A stretch of DNA of 64,000 nucleotides, from the NCBI RefSeq assembly GCF_001690185.1, contig NZ_LZGN01000007.1:103208-167207 (forward strand), in the 5' to 3' direction. This stretch comes from Gilliamella sp. wkB308. GTDB lineage: Bacteria; Pseudomonadota; Gammaproteobacteria; Enterobacterales; Orbaceae. Both the position numbers and the translations under genes were made by a program. This document shows, piece after piece, positions 17,071 to 28,977 of this stretch. How positions within the stretch are numbered: position 1 is the stretch's first letter; each line of letters begins with the position of its first letter. The notes under the pieces are model-generated. The model was given only the letters and a program-made list of their open reading frames with translations. It was not told the DNA's origin and did no database searches.

Positions 17071-17901
17071 TTAACCTTGTCGGGCAAAGTCGGCAGCTTG
17101 CTTAACCAGCGCTTCACTTGGCCTTACTCCCGTATATAAGTAAAATTGTTCAAGGGCTTGTAAAACTGCAACATCTGCGCCTGAAATGGTTATTTTGTTT
17201 AATCGATTGGCATAACTCATCAAAGGTGTTTCAACCGGCATGGCAACTACATCAAACACAATATCGGCATGGCTAATCATGCTGTCTGGAAAAGCTAAAT
17301 CATTTTCCTCATTCCCGCCCTGCATCCCGATAGGTGTGACATTAATTATCAATTTTGCTTGTTCGGGTGAAATTTCAGTTTCATCTTTTACCCAACGATA
17401 ATTGTATCGTTTTGCTAACGCTTCGCCTTTTTCTTGATTACGTGCGGCAATAATTCCTTGGGTAAAACCGGCATCGAAAAAGGCGCCAACAACGGCATTA
17501 GCCATACCACCACTGCCTTTTAATACAAATGGAGTGGTGTTATCAATATGATGTAAAGTAATCAGTTTTGCAACAGCGATATAGTCTGTGTTATAGCCTT
17601 TCAAATAATAGTCAGTATTTACAATAGTATTCACTGAATGGATAGATTTAACTGATTCATCGAGTTCATCAAGAAATTCAATGCAGGCTTCTTTATAAGG
17701 CATAGAAATAGCACAGCCACGAATTGCCAACGCTTTAATGCCATATATTGCATCTTTTAAATTATTGGTCGTAAAAGCTTTATAAAGATAATTGAGATCG
17801 AGTTTCTCATATAAAAAGTTATGAAATCGAGTACCAAAATTGCTTGGTCTGGCAGCCAATGACATACAAACAATCGTATCTTTATTGATAATTCTTGCCA
17901 T
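17071..17901 (-). CDS. Shikimate 5-dehydrogenase-like protein (HI0607/SdhL type)
   Basis: 276 residues. It belongs to the shikimate dehydrogenase-like branch typified by Haemophilus HI0607, with the starting block CMSLAARPSNFGTRFHNFLYEKL. SMPYKEACIEFLDE carries the catalytic lysine, NTDYIAVAKLI the partner aspartate, and VLKGSGGMANAVVGAF is the nucleotide loop. Enzymes of this branch reduce dehydroshikimate poorly and their true substrate is uncertain, so I do not name it aroE. AAGGAA precedes the ATG. No aromatic-pathway gene is adjacent. Confidence 0.85.
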   Translation of the reverse strand: MARIINKDTIVCMSLAARPSNFGTRFHNFLYEKLDLNYLYKAFTTNNLKDAIYGIKALAIRGCAISMPYKEACIEFLDELDESVKSIHSVNTIVNTDYYLKGYNTDYIAVAKLITLHHIDNTTPFVLKGSGGMANAVVGAFFDAGFTQGIIAARNQEKGEALAKRYNYRWVKDETEISPEQAKLIINVTPIGMQGGNEENDLAFPDSMISHADIVFDVVAMPVETPLMSYANRLNKITISGADVAVLQALEQFYLYTGVRPSEALVKQAADFARQG

Positions 17902-17974
17902 TTTTATAGTTCCTTGTGATCATATTCATCTATTTTTTAATTTTAACACTTTCTCGATTTAGACGTATTGAATT

Positions 17975-18304
17975 ATGGTAGCAAATAATACAGGCCCTAA
18001 TATACAACAAGAAAAAGCCACCGTTAGCACAATGATTTATCTTTATTGCCACAAACGGCATCATGTTCCCAACAATCATTTATGTGATGAGTGTAATGAT
18101 TTATTAAAATATGCAATGCAACGCTTAACCTTTTGCCGATTTGGTGAGGATAAAACAACCTGTGAACGTTGTCCAAAACATTGTTATCGTAAAGATTATA
18201 AACAAAAAATTAAGCAAGTTATGCGTTTCTCTGGCCCAAGAATGATGATTTATCATCCTATTATGGCACTCAAACATCTTTATAAAAATTTGACTAAGAA
18301 GTAA
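17975..18304 (+). CDS. ygbA: YgbA-like protein (nitrous oxide-stimulated promoter family)
   Basis: 109 residues. It aligns with E. coli YgbA: MIYLYCHKRHH, then CDECNDLLKYAMQRLTFCRFGEDKTTCERCPKHCYR, then KIKQVMRFSGPRMMIYHPIMALKHL. Seven clustered cysteines suggest metal or Fe-S binding. In E. coli the gene is induced by nitric oxide through NsrR and helps growth under nitrosative stress. I do not see a convincing NsrR palindrome upstream. No ribosome binding site precedes the first ATG, so a slightly later start is possible. Confidence 0.82.
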   Translation: MVANNTGPNIQQEKATVSTMIYLYCHKRHHVPNNHLCDECNDLLKYAMQRLTFCRFGEDKTTCERCPKHCYRKDYKQKIKQVMRFSGPRMMIYHPIMALKHLYKNLTKK

Positions 18305-18714
18305 TTTTTTTAATCAATTTTGCGACATGATTTAATCTCACAAAGGATAAGTTTGAAAGCACTATTATAAAAATTAAAAAACGTCAAAATCCATATTTAC
18401 CATTAAACAGGTTTAAATTTATATCCGTCTGTTTTAAAAAGTAAAAATTGGTTATAATGGTGTACTATATTATATTGTTCAGATAACTTGTAAAATATCG
18501 TCATTATGATAATGGGTGTCCACAATTAAAAGTAGCGATGTCTTAAATAACTATTATCTGTTTTTATTTAATGACATAAAACAAAAGGATGATAAATATT
18601 TAAACACTTGATCCCTATGCAAATGAATACGCTCACAATCAAAGTTATCGGTGATCATTTCATTAGCTGTTAAAAAGTTTAAATATCAAAGCCCTTTTTT
18701 AAGGTAATTTAATA
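18305..18714. other. 410-nt region without a supportable gene
   Basis: AT-rich DNA between ygbA and the orphan secreted-protein gene. A minus-strand open frame of about 40 codons near 18560-18680 (containing ITDNFDCERIHLHRDQVFKYL) looks protein-like but has no ribosome binding site or recognisable family. It may be a relic. No promoter or hairpin stood out. Confidence 0.35.
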
Positions 18715-19248
18715 ATGAAGAAAATATCAATAATTTTTATATTATTAGCACATTTGTCGTTTGTTATTCAAGCCCAAGAGTATCAATATAATGATTCTGG
18801 TATCACCAAATCCTTCGAATTTGGACCAAGTAATTCTAAAAATTCATCAAATCAGCAACGTGATATTATAGAAGCGATCTATTTTGATAAAGGTGTCCAA
18901 TTATCATGGAATAGTAATATTGATGATTTTGATATTGATATCTTTTTTGTTAATACTAAAAACAATAAAAAAATGGTGGAAATTCTGGTAAACAATATCC
19001 AAAATACAGATTGGGTCTATTTACCAACCAAATTGAAATTAAACGAATTAACTAAAGGAGATATTGCATTTTTGTATCTTATACAACTTAAGAATATTGA
19101 TCCGAATAGTTGTTTGCATCACAATTTTGATGTTTACGGTTATTCAAACTCAAAATATCCTGAAGGTATTTTGGATTATTTAGATTATAACCGTTTAGAA
19201 GTTCAAAATAATATGCGGATTTGTTTATCCGATAAAGGCTATCTATAG
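18715..19248 (+). CDS. Orphan secreted protein of unknown function
   Basis: 177 residues, not recognised. The N-terminus is a clear signal peptide (MKKISIIFILLAHLSFVIQA, then QEYQ). The mature part is polar, with DFDIDIFFVNTKNNKK and paired cysteines near the C-terminus (NSCLHHNFDVYG and MRICLSDKGYL) that could form one disulfide in the periplasm. AAGG precedes the ATG. It is alone on its strand, flanked by 410 nt and 126 nt of non-coding DNA, which fits an acquired or fast-evolving gene. Confidence 0.6.
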   Translation: MKKISIIFILLAHLSFVIQAQEYQYNDSGITKSFEFGPSNSKNSSNQQRDIIEAIYFDKGVQLSWNSNIDDFDIDIFFVNTKNNKKMVEILVNNIQNTDWVYLPTKLKLNELTKGDIAFLYLIQLKNIDPNSCLHHNFDVYGYSNSKYPEGILDYLDYNRLEVQNNMRICLSDKGYL

Positions 19249-19374
19249 TCAATTTTAGCTAAATATTAATAGGTCATCGTATCGCGTATGCTTAAAAAAT
19301 AGAGCCAAATCAAGTATCGTTAATAAGTCGCATCATTTAATAAGTTTTTTACCTTCTTTGATAACCTGAGTTTT

Positions 19375-19914
19375 TTAAAGTGCAGTGCCTTTAGTGGGTA
19401 TCGTCAATTTATGGGTATCAACGCCTTCTAGTTGCAAAAGTTTAATTTTTTTATCAATGCCACCTGCATAACCGGTTAAACTGCCGTTACTGCCAATGAC
19501 TCGATGACAAGGAATGATAATGGATATGGGGTTACGCCCAACTGCACCGCCGACAGCTTGGCTTGACATACTGGCAAGTTGATTGGTTTTCGCAATTTGT
19601 TTAGCGATATCGCCATAAGTGATGATTTCACCATAAGGAATTTTACAGAGAATATCCCAAACTTGATGACGAAAAGGTGTACCTATCGGGGCTAAATTAA
19701 GTTGATTGATAGCCGGATTTTTTCCTGAAAAGTAGTGATCAAACCATTTTTTTGTGCAGTTAAAAATAGGTAAGTTAGGTTTGTTTTCAAGCGGTTGGTT
19801 TACAGTATCCCCAAAATATTTTTGTCCTTCAATCCATACAGCAACAAGTTGATCGTTTCGACTTGCCAGCGTAATTAATCCTAATGGAGATGAGTAATTA
19901 GATGAATAAAACAT
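19375..19914 (-). CDS. ogt: Methylated-DNA-protein-cysteine methyltransferase
   Basis: 179 residues. It repairs O6-alkylguanine by moving the alkyl group to its own cysteine, C136 in IIIPCHRVIG. The DNA-binding part (TPFRHQVWDILCKIPYGEIITYGDIA, then SSQAVGGAVGRNP) and the closing TGYAGGIDKKIKLLQLEG are typical. With no AraC-like Ada domain, it is an Ogt-type, not Ada-type, enzyme. AAGG precedes the ATG. Confidence 0.93.
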   Translation of the reverse strand: MFYSSNYSSPLGLITLASRNDQLVAVWIEGQKYFGDTVNQPLENKPNLPIFNCTKKWFDHYFSGKNPAINQLNLAPIGTPFRHQVWDILCKIPYGEIITYGDIAKQIAKTNQLASMSSQAVGGAVGRNPISIIIPCHRVIGSNGSLTGYAGGIDKKIKLLQLEGVDTHKLTIPTKGTAL

Positions 19915-20012
19915 ATAAACCTTAAAATTTGAAACACGACATTGGAATAAAATTATGCTTGTTTATTAACATAATTTCTAGTTTTTTCTTGATATTGTCT
20001 ATTTTATCCCGT

Positions 20013-20040
20013 CATTTGGCTTACTTAAGCAAGCCAAATG
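20013..20040. terminator. Hairpin downstream of the histidine phosphatase gene
   Basis: A 10-bp perfect stem (CATTTGGCTT / AAGCCAAATG) with an 8-nt loop, 11 nt beyond the stop codon on the minus strand. No T-tract, so only a probable terminator. Confidence 0.4.
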
Positions 20041-20051
20041 AGATTAAGACG

Positions 20052-20816
20052 TTATTTTGTGATTTGTTTACCTTTTTCGACATAACTCATATCGCCAAAA
20101 CTTTCGACGACAAATTTACCTTCATCGGTATAACGAATTTTGGTGACACTCGCATTGCCTAGTGGAGACGTAATAGGGGCATCAAGCAGATCTTCTACCA
20201 TAGACATAATCGCAATACCATGTGAAACGACTAATACGTTACCACCACCTTGTGCTTTTGCTGATTCAGCAATAGTTTTTAATGCGATTTCCATTCGTTT
20301 TTTCACTTGCTGATAATTTTCCGCTTGTCCCGATTTTTCAACCGCTGCAACGGCATCTAACATTTTTTGTAGTGTTATTTTTCCTTTAGCAAGATCAGCC
20401 ATTAAATCTTTGTCAGAAGGGTATCCTAAATGTTGTGCAGCAGGATTCCACATATTCGGATCAAGATCGCCTTCAAAATCGCCAAAGCAGGCTTCACGCA
20501 GGGCTTCCATTTCATTAATTGCTAATGTATCGCCCTTACTTTCTAAGATAATACGTGCAGTTTGTCTTGCTCGACCTAAATCGCTGGAATAGGCCGTTAT
20601 AAATTCGACATCTTTTAAGCCTTGTCCTAATTGTTCGGCAACCTCTATACCGGAATGAATTAATGGTGTATCAGACCATCCTTGCACACGATGGACATTG
20701 TTAAACATGGTTTTACCATGACGGGTTAAATAGATCGTCACTTCATTGGCAAAAGCTTGTGAAATTGATATAACCATAACAAAAAGTAGGCTAATAAATT
20801 GAATTGATTTTTTCAT
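20052..20816 (-). CDS. Periplasmic histidine phosphatase (phosphoglycerate mutase-like)
   Basis: 254 residues. Signal peptide ~1-24, ending SQAFA. The catalytic histidine motif is LTRHGKT (R32, H33, G34). The second arginine is in SSDLGRARQTA, the acid in EALREACFGDFEG and the second histidine in VLVVSHGIAIMSM. This is the branch-1 cofactor-dependent mutase-like fold. With a signal peptide it is probably a secreted acid phosphatase; the substrate is unknown. It follows the porin gene of the beta-glucoside locus by 26 nt on the same strand, so it may be the last gene of that transcript. Confidence 0.85.
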   Translation of the reverse strand: MKKSIQFISLLFVMVISISQAFANEVTIYLTRHGKTMFNNVHRVQGWSDTPLIHSGIEVAEQLGQGLKDVEFITAYSSDLGRARQTARIILESKGDTLAINEMEALREACFGDFEGDLDPNMWNPAAQHLGYPSDKDLMADLAKGKITLQKMLDAVAAVEKSGQAENYQQVKKRMEIALKTIAESAKAQGGGNVLVVSHGIAIMSMVEDLLDAPITSPLGNASVTKIRYTDEGKFVVESFGDMSYVEKGKQITK

Positions 20817-20842
20817 GTTTCATCCTTTGTATAACAAAAATT

Positions 20843-22183
20843 TTAAAATAAGTTAAATCGATAATCGATGACAGTTTCCGCTGATAAGGTTGGAGAACGT
20901 TGTGCTCTTCCATGTTTCAGGTTTGGCGTGGCATCAGAAGCACTCATTGTTTTGTAAGACCATCCATAACCTACTTTTGATAAGATTGAGAGGTTTTTAA
21001 ACATACCAGTGCTAGGTTTCCAAATATTGAAAATGTTGATTTCACCATTTTTTAATCGGTCATGCTTATAATTAAATTTAGCATAATTCATATACAATCC
21101 GGTGGTATTATCCTTAATAAAATCATAATTTAATACGGTGGTGAAAACAAGTTCCCCATCGCGCATGTAATCTGCTGCTGCGGCAGCAAGTCCATTAAAA
21201 CGACCTCGGTTATTTTTACCGATATGGCGTCCATAATACCCAAGAGCATTATGTTTATTTGCATCGGTATAGGCAAGCCCCACTTTGATGCTAAAGTCTT
21301 GTTCTTTCCATTCAATGTCGGCTGCATAGTGCCATGCATGGGAATCAAACTCTTTTCTATTTTGTTTCATGGCATCATAATTTTTCATCGCATAGCTACC
21401 ATAAAATTGTGAACCCAAGGTTAAATTTTTAACGGGTTTATAAGATAATTCAATCGCATGCCGTCTTAAGTAATCTTTGGCAACACCATAAGAATAGTCG
21501 ATTTTGGTATCACTATTTTTATAAGCTATTTCAACAGTTGAGATGTTATCAATGACTTTTTTTCGATCGTTCGATAAAAAGTGAACTTTTTGGGCAGATT
21601 CACGGGGTAAGGCACTGTCAAAACGACCAAATGAAAACGCAAAGTCATCATATTTTAATATGCCACTAAATCCAAGATAGCTGTTTCGAGTTAAATGTTG
21701 TGAAGAACTAATGATGCCTAAATCTTTTACACTGTGCCAACCCACTTTACCATTAAAATTCATCTTATCATCACCCAGTTTTATTTTTATATAACGCTGA
21801 GTAAATTTATTAAAGCCATGTGCATTGTGTTTGCTATATCCTTTACCATGGTTATAAAGTAGATTACGCGTTGCAAAGTAGTCACTTGCACCCAGTTTTA
21901 TAGCATTATCATACGTGATATCAAATCCAATGGTATCAAACAGATAGCCGGATTTATAATTCAACGTGAAAACTTGTCCCCAAGCACTGTGCACTTCTTT
22001 TGGTTGAGCGGCATTTTCTTTTAAATATTTCCAATGATTACGGGTAGAGAAATCAAGTTTACTATCGGTAATAAAAGCATTCTCTATAGAGCTTGATTGT
22101 AAATGATTACTGGATATTGGGGTTGCGAGAACGGAATAAGACATGATATTGAATAAGGCGAAAGTTAAATATCTTATTTTCAT
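20843..22183 (-). CDS. OprD/ChiP-like outer membrane porin of beta-glucoside locus 1
   Basis: 446 residues. Signal peptide ~1-20. AFITDSKLDFSTRNHW (~36-51) is the typical OprD-family opening, and the rest is beta-strand-like with a terminal phenylalanine (DYRFNLF). OprD-type porins such as ChiP pass specific small solutes. Placed after a PTS and phospho-beta-glucosidase pair, this one probably admits aryl-beta-glucosides or cellobiose-type oligosaccharides (inference). It sits behind its own antiterminator/terminator element. AAGGA precedes the ATG. Confidence 0.82.
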   Translation of the reverse strand: MKIRYLTFALFNIMSYSVLATPISSNHLQSSSIENAFITDSKLDFSTRNHWKYLKENAAQPKEVHSAWGQVFTLNYKSGYLFDTIGFDITYDNAIKLGASDYFATRNLLYNHGKGYSKHNAHGFNKFTQRYIKIKLGDDKMNFNGKVGWHSVKDLGIISSSQHLTRNSYLGFSGILKYDDFAFSFGRFDSALPRESAQKVHFLSNDRKKVIDNISTVEIAYKNSDTKIDYSYGVAKDYLRRHAIELSYKPVKNLTLGSQFYGSYAMKNYDAMKQNRKEFDSHAWHYAADIEWKEQDFSIKVGLAYTDANKHNALGYYGRHIGKNNRGRFNGLAAAAADYMRDGELVFTTVLNYDFIKDNTTGLYMNYAKFNYKHDRLKNGEINIFNIWKPSTGMFKNLSILSKVGYGWSYKTMSASDATPNLKHGRAQRSPTLSAETVIDYRFNLF

Positions 22184-22208
22184 TTTTATATCCTTTTTTT
22201 AATTATCA

Positions 22209-22260
22209 AAAACCTAAATAGCTAATTAAGCAACGTTATCTTTAATGCTATTTAGGTTTT
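22209..22260 (-). terminator. Conditional terminator between the phospho-beta-glucosidase and porin genes
   Basis: A 14-bp perfect stem (AAAACCTAAATAGC on the + strand and its complement) with a 24-nt loop, ending in a T run on the minus strand. Its 5' arm overlaps the last bases of the antiterminator at 22255-22284, the classic exclusive arrangement. Confidence 0.85.
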
Positions 22261-22284
22261 GCCTGCTATACGCAGTAACTTTCC
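22255..22284 (-). promoter_or_regulatory. BglG-type ribonucleic antiterminator (RAT) before the porin gene
   Basis: The minus strand starts GGAAAGTTACTGCG and ends TAGCAGGCAAAACC. This matches the E. coli bgl RAT (GGATTGTTACTGCATTCGCAG then GCAAAACC) almost base for base and shares its 3' end with the terminator stem. An active antiterminator bound here would let polymerase read into the porin gene. Confidence 0.88.
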
Positions 22285-22306
22285 AATTTTAGCTATGTCA
22301 TAAAAG

Positions 22307-25603
<3,297 letters not shown>

Positions 25604-25620
25604 TTATCCTTTTTTAAATG

Positions 25621-25663
25621 CAAAAAAAAACCTAACCACCTCAAGTCGAGGTGATTAGGTTTT
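25621..25663 (-). terminator. Leader terminator upstream of bglF
   Basis: A 16-bp stem with one mismatch (arms 25627-25642 and 25648-25663, loop AAGTC), followed on the minus strand by nine T residues. A strong intrinsic terminator 21 nt before the bglF start, overlapping the antiterminator. Confidence 0.93.
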
Positions 25664-25699
25664 GCTTACACAACATGTAATGCTATGTAATAACAATCC
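25658..25699 (-). promoter_or_regulatory. BglG-type antiterminator (RAT) of bglF with an extended apical stem
   Basis: The minus strand begins GGATTGTTA and ends GCAAAACC, identical to both ends of the E. coli bgl RAT. The middle is longer than normal: TTACA pairs with TGTAA around a 15-nt loop, giving 42 nt instead of ~29. Its 3' end is part of the terminator stem, so binding blocks termination. Confidence 0.82.
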
Positions 25700-25770
25700 A
25701 AAATTTATTTGCTAAGGCTAGCATAAATAAATGATAGTGAATATGATTTCTCATTTTAAGATGTTCGAAT

Positions 25771-25786
25771 TGTGAACTACATCACA
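25771..25786. promoter_or_regulatory. Consensus CRP site upstream of bglF
   Basis: TGTGAACTACATCACA, a perfect TGTGA-N6-TCACA, immediately after the bglG stop and about 65 nt upstream of a likely -10 (TATGCT on the minus strand, 25720-25725). Position suits class I activation of bglF-bglA-porin. Confidence 0.88.
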
Positions 25787-26629
<843 letters not shown>

Positions 26630-26760
26630 TCACCATCTGATTGTAAACTTTAGGTATTATGAATAGACAGCAGAAAATGAAAAGAAGAAATATAAGAAAA
26701 TGTGATAGGCATCATATTTTTAGTAAATTTCGATTACCTAACTTAAATAGAAGTTAACAA

Positions 26761-26793
26761 AAAACCCGATATTATTGTCTAATATCGGGTTTT
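26761..26793 (-). terminator. Terminator of htpG
   Basis: A perfect 14-bp stem (AAAACCCGATATTA and its complement) with a 5-nt loop, followed on the minus strand by a T run. It lies 13 nt beyond the htpG stop. Confidence 0.9.
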
Positions 26794-26805
26794 ATTATTT
26801 ATCGA

Positions 26806-28680
26806 TTATTCTGCAAGCAGTTTATTCATGGTTTGTATAAATTTACTCGGATCACTTAACGATCCTTTTTCAGCCAGTAGCGCTTGATCTAATAGTAATT
26901 CAATCCAGTCGCTAAATGCCGTTTCGTCTTGTGTATCAGCAATACGTTTTACTAACTTATGATCAGGGTTGATCTCAAACGTATATTTGATTTCAGGTGC
27001 TTTTTGACCCGCAGCAGCAAAAAGTTTTGCCATTTGCGTGGTCATTTCATCCGCTGCAGTGGTCACAATTGCAGGTGTATTGGTTAAACGATGCGTTAAT
27101 TTAACTTCTTTTACTTTATCGCCTAACACTGCTTTGACACGTTCAATAAATGGTTCAAGCTCTTTTTCTGCTTGTTTTTGTTCTTCGCTATCTTGATCGG
27201 CTAGTTTTTCAATCGATTCGTCAGATTTACTGATTGATTGGAACTGTTTTCCTTCAAATTCAGTTAAATTACTCATCATCCACTCATCAACACGATCAGA
27301 TAATAGTAAGACTTCAATGCCTTTTTTGCTGAATAATTCTAAATGTGGGCTATTTTTAGCAGCACCATAACTATCAGCGGTGATGTAGTAGATCTTGTCC
27401 TGACCTTCTTGCATACGACTAATATAATCGTCTAATGAAATGGTTTGCGCATTGCTATCAGAATGCGTAGAAGCAAAACGGAGCAATTTCGCGATAGCTT
27501 CACGGTTAGCATAGTCCTCACCCGTTCCTTCTTTTAACACTAAGCCAAATTCGCTCCAGAACTGTTGATATTGTTCTTTATCATCTTTAGCCAGTTTTTC
27601 TAACATTTGTAATACACGTTTGGTACATGCATTTCGCAAACTTTGAGTGATTTTGTTGTCTTGCAATATTTCACGTGATACATTCAATGGAAGATCATTA
27701 GAGTCGATTAAACCTTTTACAAAGCGTAAATAGTTTGGCATAAATTGCTCTGCATCATCCATAATAAAGACACGTTGTACATAAAGTTTTAGACCGTGTT
27801 TGTTATCACGATTCCACATATCCCACGGTGCTTTTGAAGGAATATAAAGTAAACTGGTGTATTCTTGTTTACCTTCTACTCGGTTGTGGCTCCAACTTAG
27901 TGGATCGGCAAAATCATGAGAAATATGTTTATAAAACTCTTTGTACTCTTCGTCGGTAATTTCAGATTTACTTCGTGTCCAAAGGGCTTGAGCTTTATTT
28001 ACTTTTTCCCATTTTACGTCTTTGCTTTCTTCGTCGATGGTTTGTACTTCAACAGGGAGTGAAATATGATCAGAATATTTACTGATAATTGAGCGTAAAC
28101 GCCAGTCATCTAAAAACTCTTTTTCATCTTCTTTCAGATGTAAAATAATTTCAGTACCACGAGTCTCTTTATTATCATCAGAAATCGTATATTCACCTTC
28201 GCCAGCCGATTCCCACATAACAGCTTCATCAGCATTAGCGGTTGCGGCACGAGTTTTGACGGTGACTTTATCCGCCACAATAAATGCAGAATAAAAACCA
28301 ACACCAAATTGACCAATTAGTTGGCTGTCTTTAGCTTGATCACTACCGATTGATTCCAAAAATGCTTTGGTGCCAGATTTGGCAATCGTACCTAAATTTT
28401 CGATAACTTCATCACGTGTCATACCGATACCATTATCGGCAATGGTTAAGGTTCCTGCTTCTTTATTTACAGAAATACGTACACCAAGCTCAGCATCGCC
28501 AGCATAAAGGTTAGGGTTTTCAAGTGCCTTAAAGCGTAATTTATCAGCTGCATCGGAAGCGTTCGAAATTAATTCTCGTAAAAATATTTCTTTATTGGAA
28601 TATAAAGAATGTATCATTAAATGAAGAATTTGTTTAACTTCGGATTGAAATCCACGAGTTTCTGTACCTTGCTTACTCAT
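26806..28680 (-). CDS. htpG: HtpG, bacterial Hsp90 chaperone
   Basis: 624 residues, the E. coli length. GHKL ATPase motifs: [51 protein letters not shown] and the lid [15 protein letters not shown]. Middle and dimerisation domains are complete ([23 protein letters not shown]; final helix [13 protein letters not shown]). It helps clients fold under stress. GAGGA precedes the ATG. Upstream, TTGAAA with a 13-nt spacer and TATTAA resembles a heat-shock sigma-32 promoter in spacing, but its -10 is not the CCCCAT type. Confidence 0.97.
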   Translation of the reverse strand: MSKQGTETRGFQSEVKQILHLMIHSLYSNKEIFLRELISNASDAADKLRFKALENPNLYAGDAELGVRISVNKEAGTLTIADNGIGMTRDEVIENLGTIAKSGTKAFLESIGSDQAKDSQLIGQFGVGFYSAFIVADKVTVKTRAATANADEAVMWESAGEGEYTISDDNKETRGTEIILHLKEDEKEFLDDWRLRSIISKYSDHISLPVEVQTIDEESKDVKWEKVNKAQALWTRSKSEITDEEYKEFYKHISHDFADPLSWSHNRVEGKQEYTSLLYIPSKAPWDMWNRDNKHGLKLYVQRVFIMDDAEQFMPNYLRFVKGLIDSNDLPLNVSREILQDNKITQSLRNACTKRVLQMLEKLAKDDKEQYQQFWSEFGLVLKEGTGEDYANREAIAKLLRFASTHSDSNAQTISLDDYISRMQEGQDKIYYITADSYGAAKNSPHLELFSKKGIEVLLLSDRVDEWMMSNLTEFEGKQFQSISKSDESIEKLADQDSEEQKQAEKELEPFIERVKAVLGDKVKEVKLTHRLTNTPAIVTTAADEMTTQMAKLFAAAGQKAPEIKYTFEINPDHKLVKRIADTQDETAFSDWIELLLDQALLAEKGSLSDPSKFIQTMNKLLAE

Positions 28681-28937
28681 TGACTAGTTCCTCTAAAATA
28701 TTTAACTGATTCAATTAACAATTTATACCGATAACCATAATTAATACAGCTATCCATGCTTTCAACGTCTGCAAAAGCAAATTTGATTGCAAAAGGGTAT
28801 ATCTGTTAAATGAATAACATTGTCATAATAGTTTGATTTATTGTTGTATTGTTATATGGGAACTAAAATGAGGTTTTCAATAGAGCTTAAGTAATTTTGT
28901 TAATCGTTTGCTGTTTTTTTGTTAGCTTTGAGGGAAG

Positions 28938-28962
28938 AAAGCCTTGAAAATATCAAGGCTTT
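28938..28962 (-). terminator. Terminator of the SNF-family transporter gene
   Basis: A 10-bp perfect stem (AAAGCCTTGA / TCAAGGCTTT) with a 5-nt loop, 15 nt beyond the stop codon. The following minus-strand tract is pyrimidine-rich (TCTTCCCTC). Confidence 0.65.
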
Positions 28963-28977
28963 GCCGATCATAATTAA

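Noticed and set aside
17071..17901. Naming the shikimate dehydrogenase-like protein aroE
   Set aside because: Its opening motif and branch match HI0607-type paralogues, whose activity on shikimate is weak or unknown.
17911..17930. CRP-like TGTGATCATATTCATC between the shikimate dehydrogenase-like gene and ygbA
   Set aside because: Only the left half-site fits, and it overlaps the ribosome binding site of the minus-strand gene.
18560..18680. Minus-strand frame containing ITDNFDCERIHLHRDQVFKYL
   Set aside because: About 40 codons, no ribosome binding site or family recognised; noted only as a possible relic.
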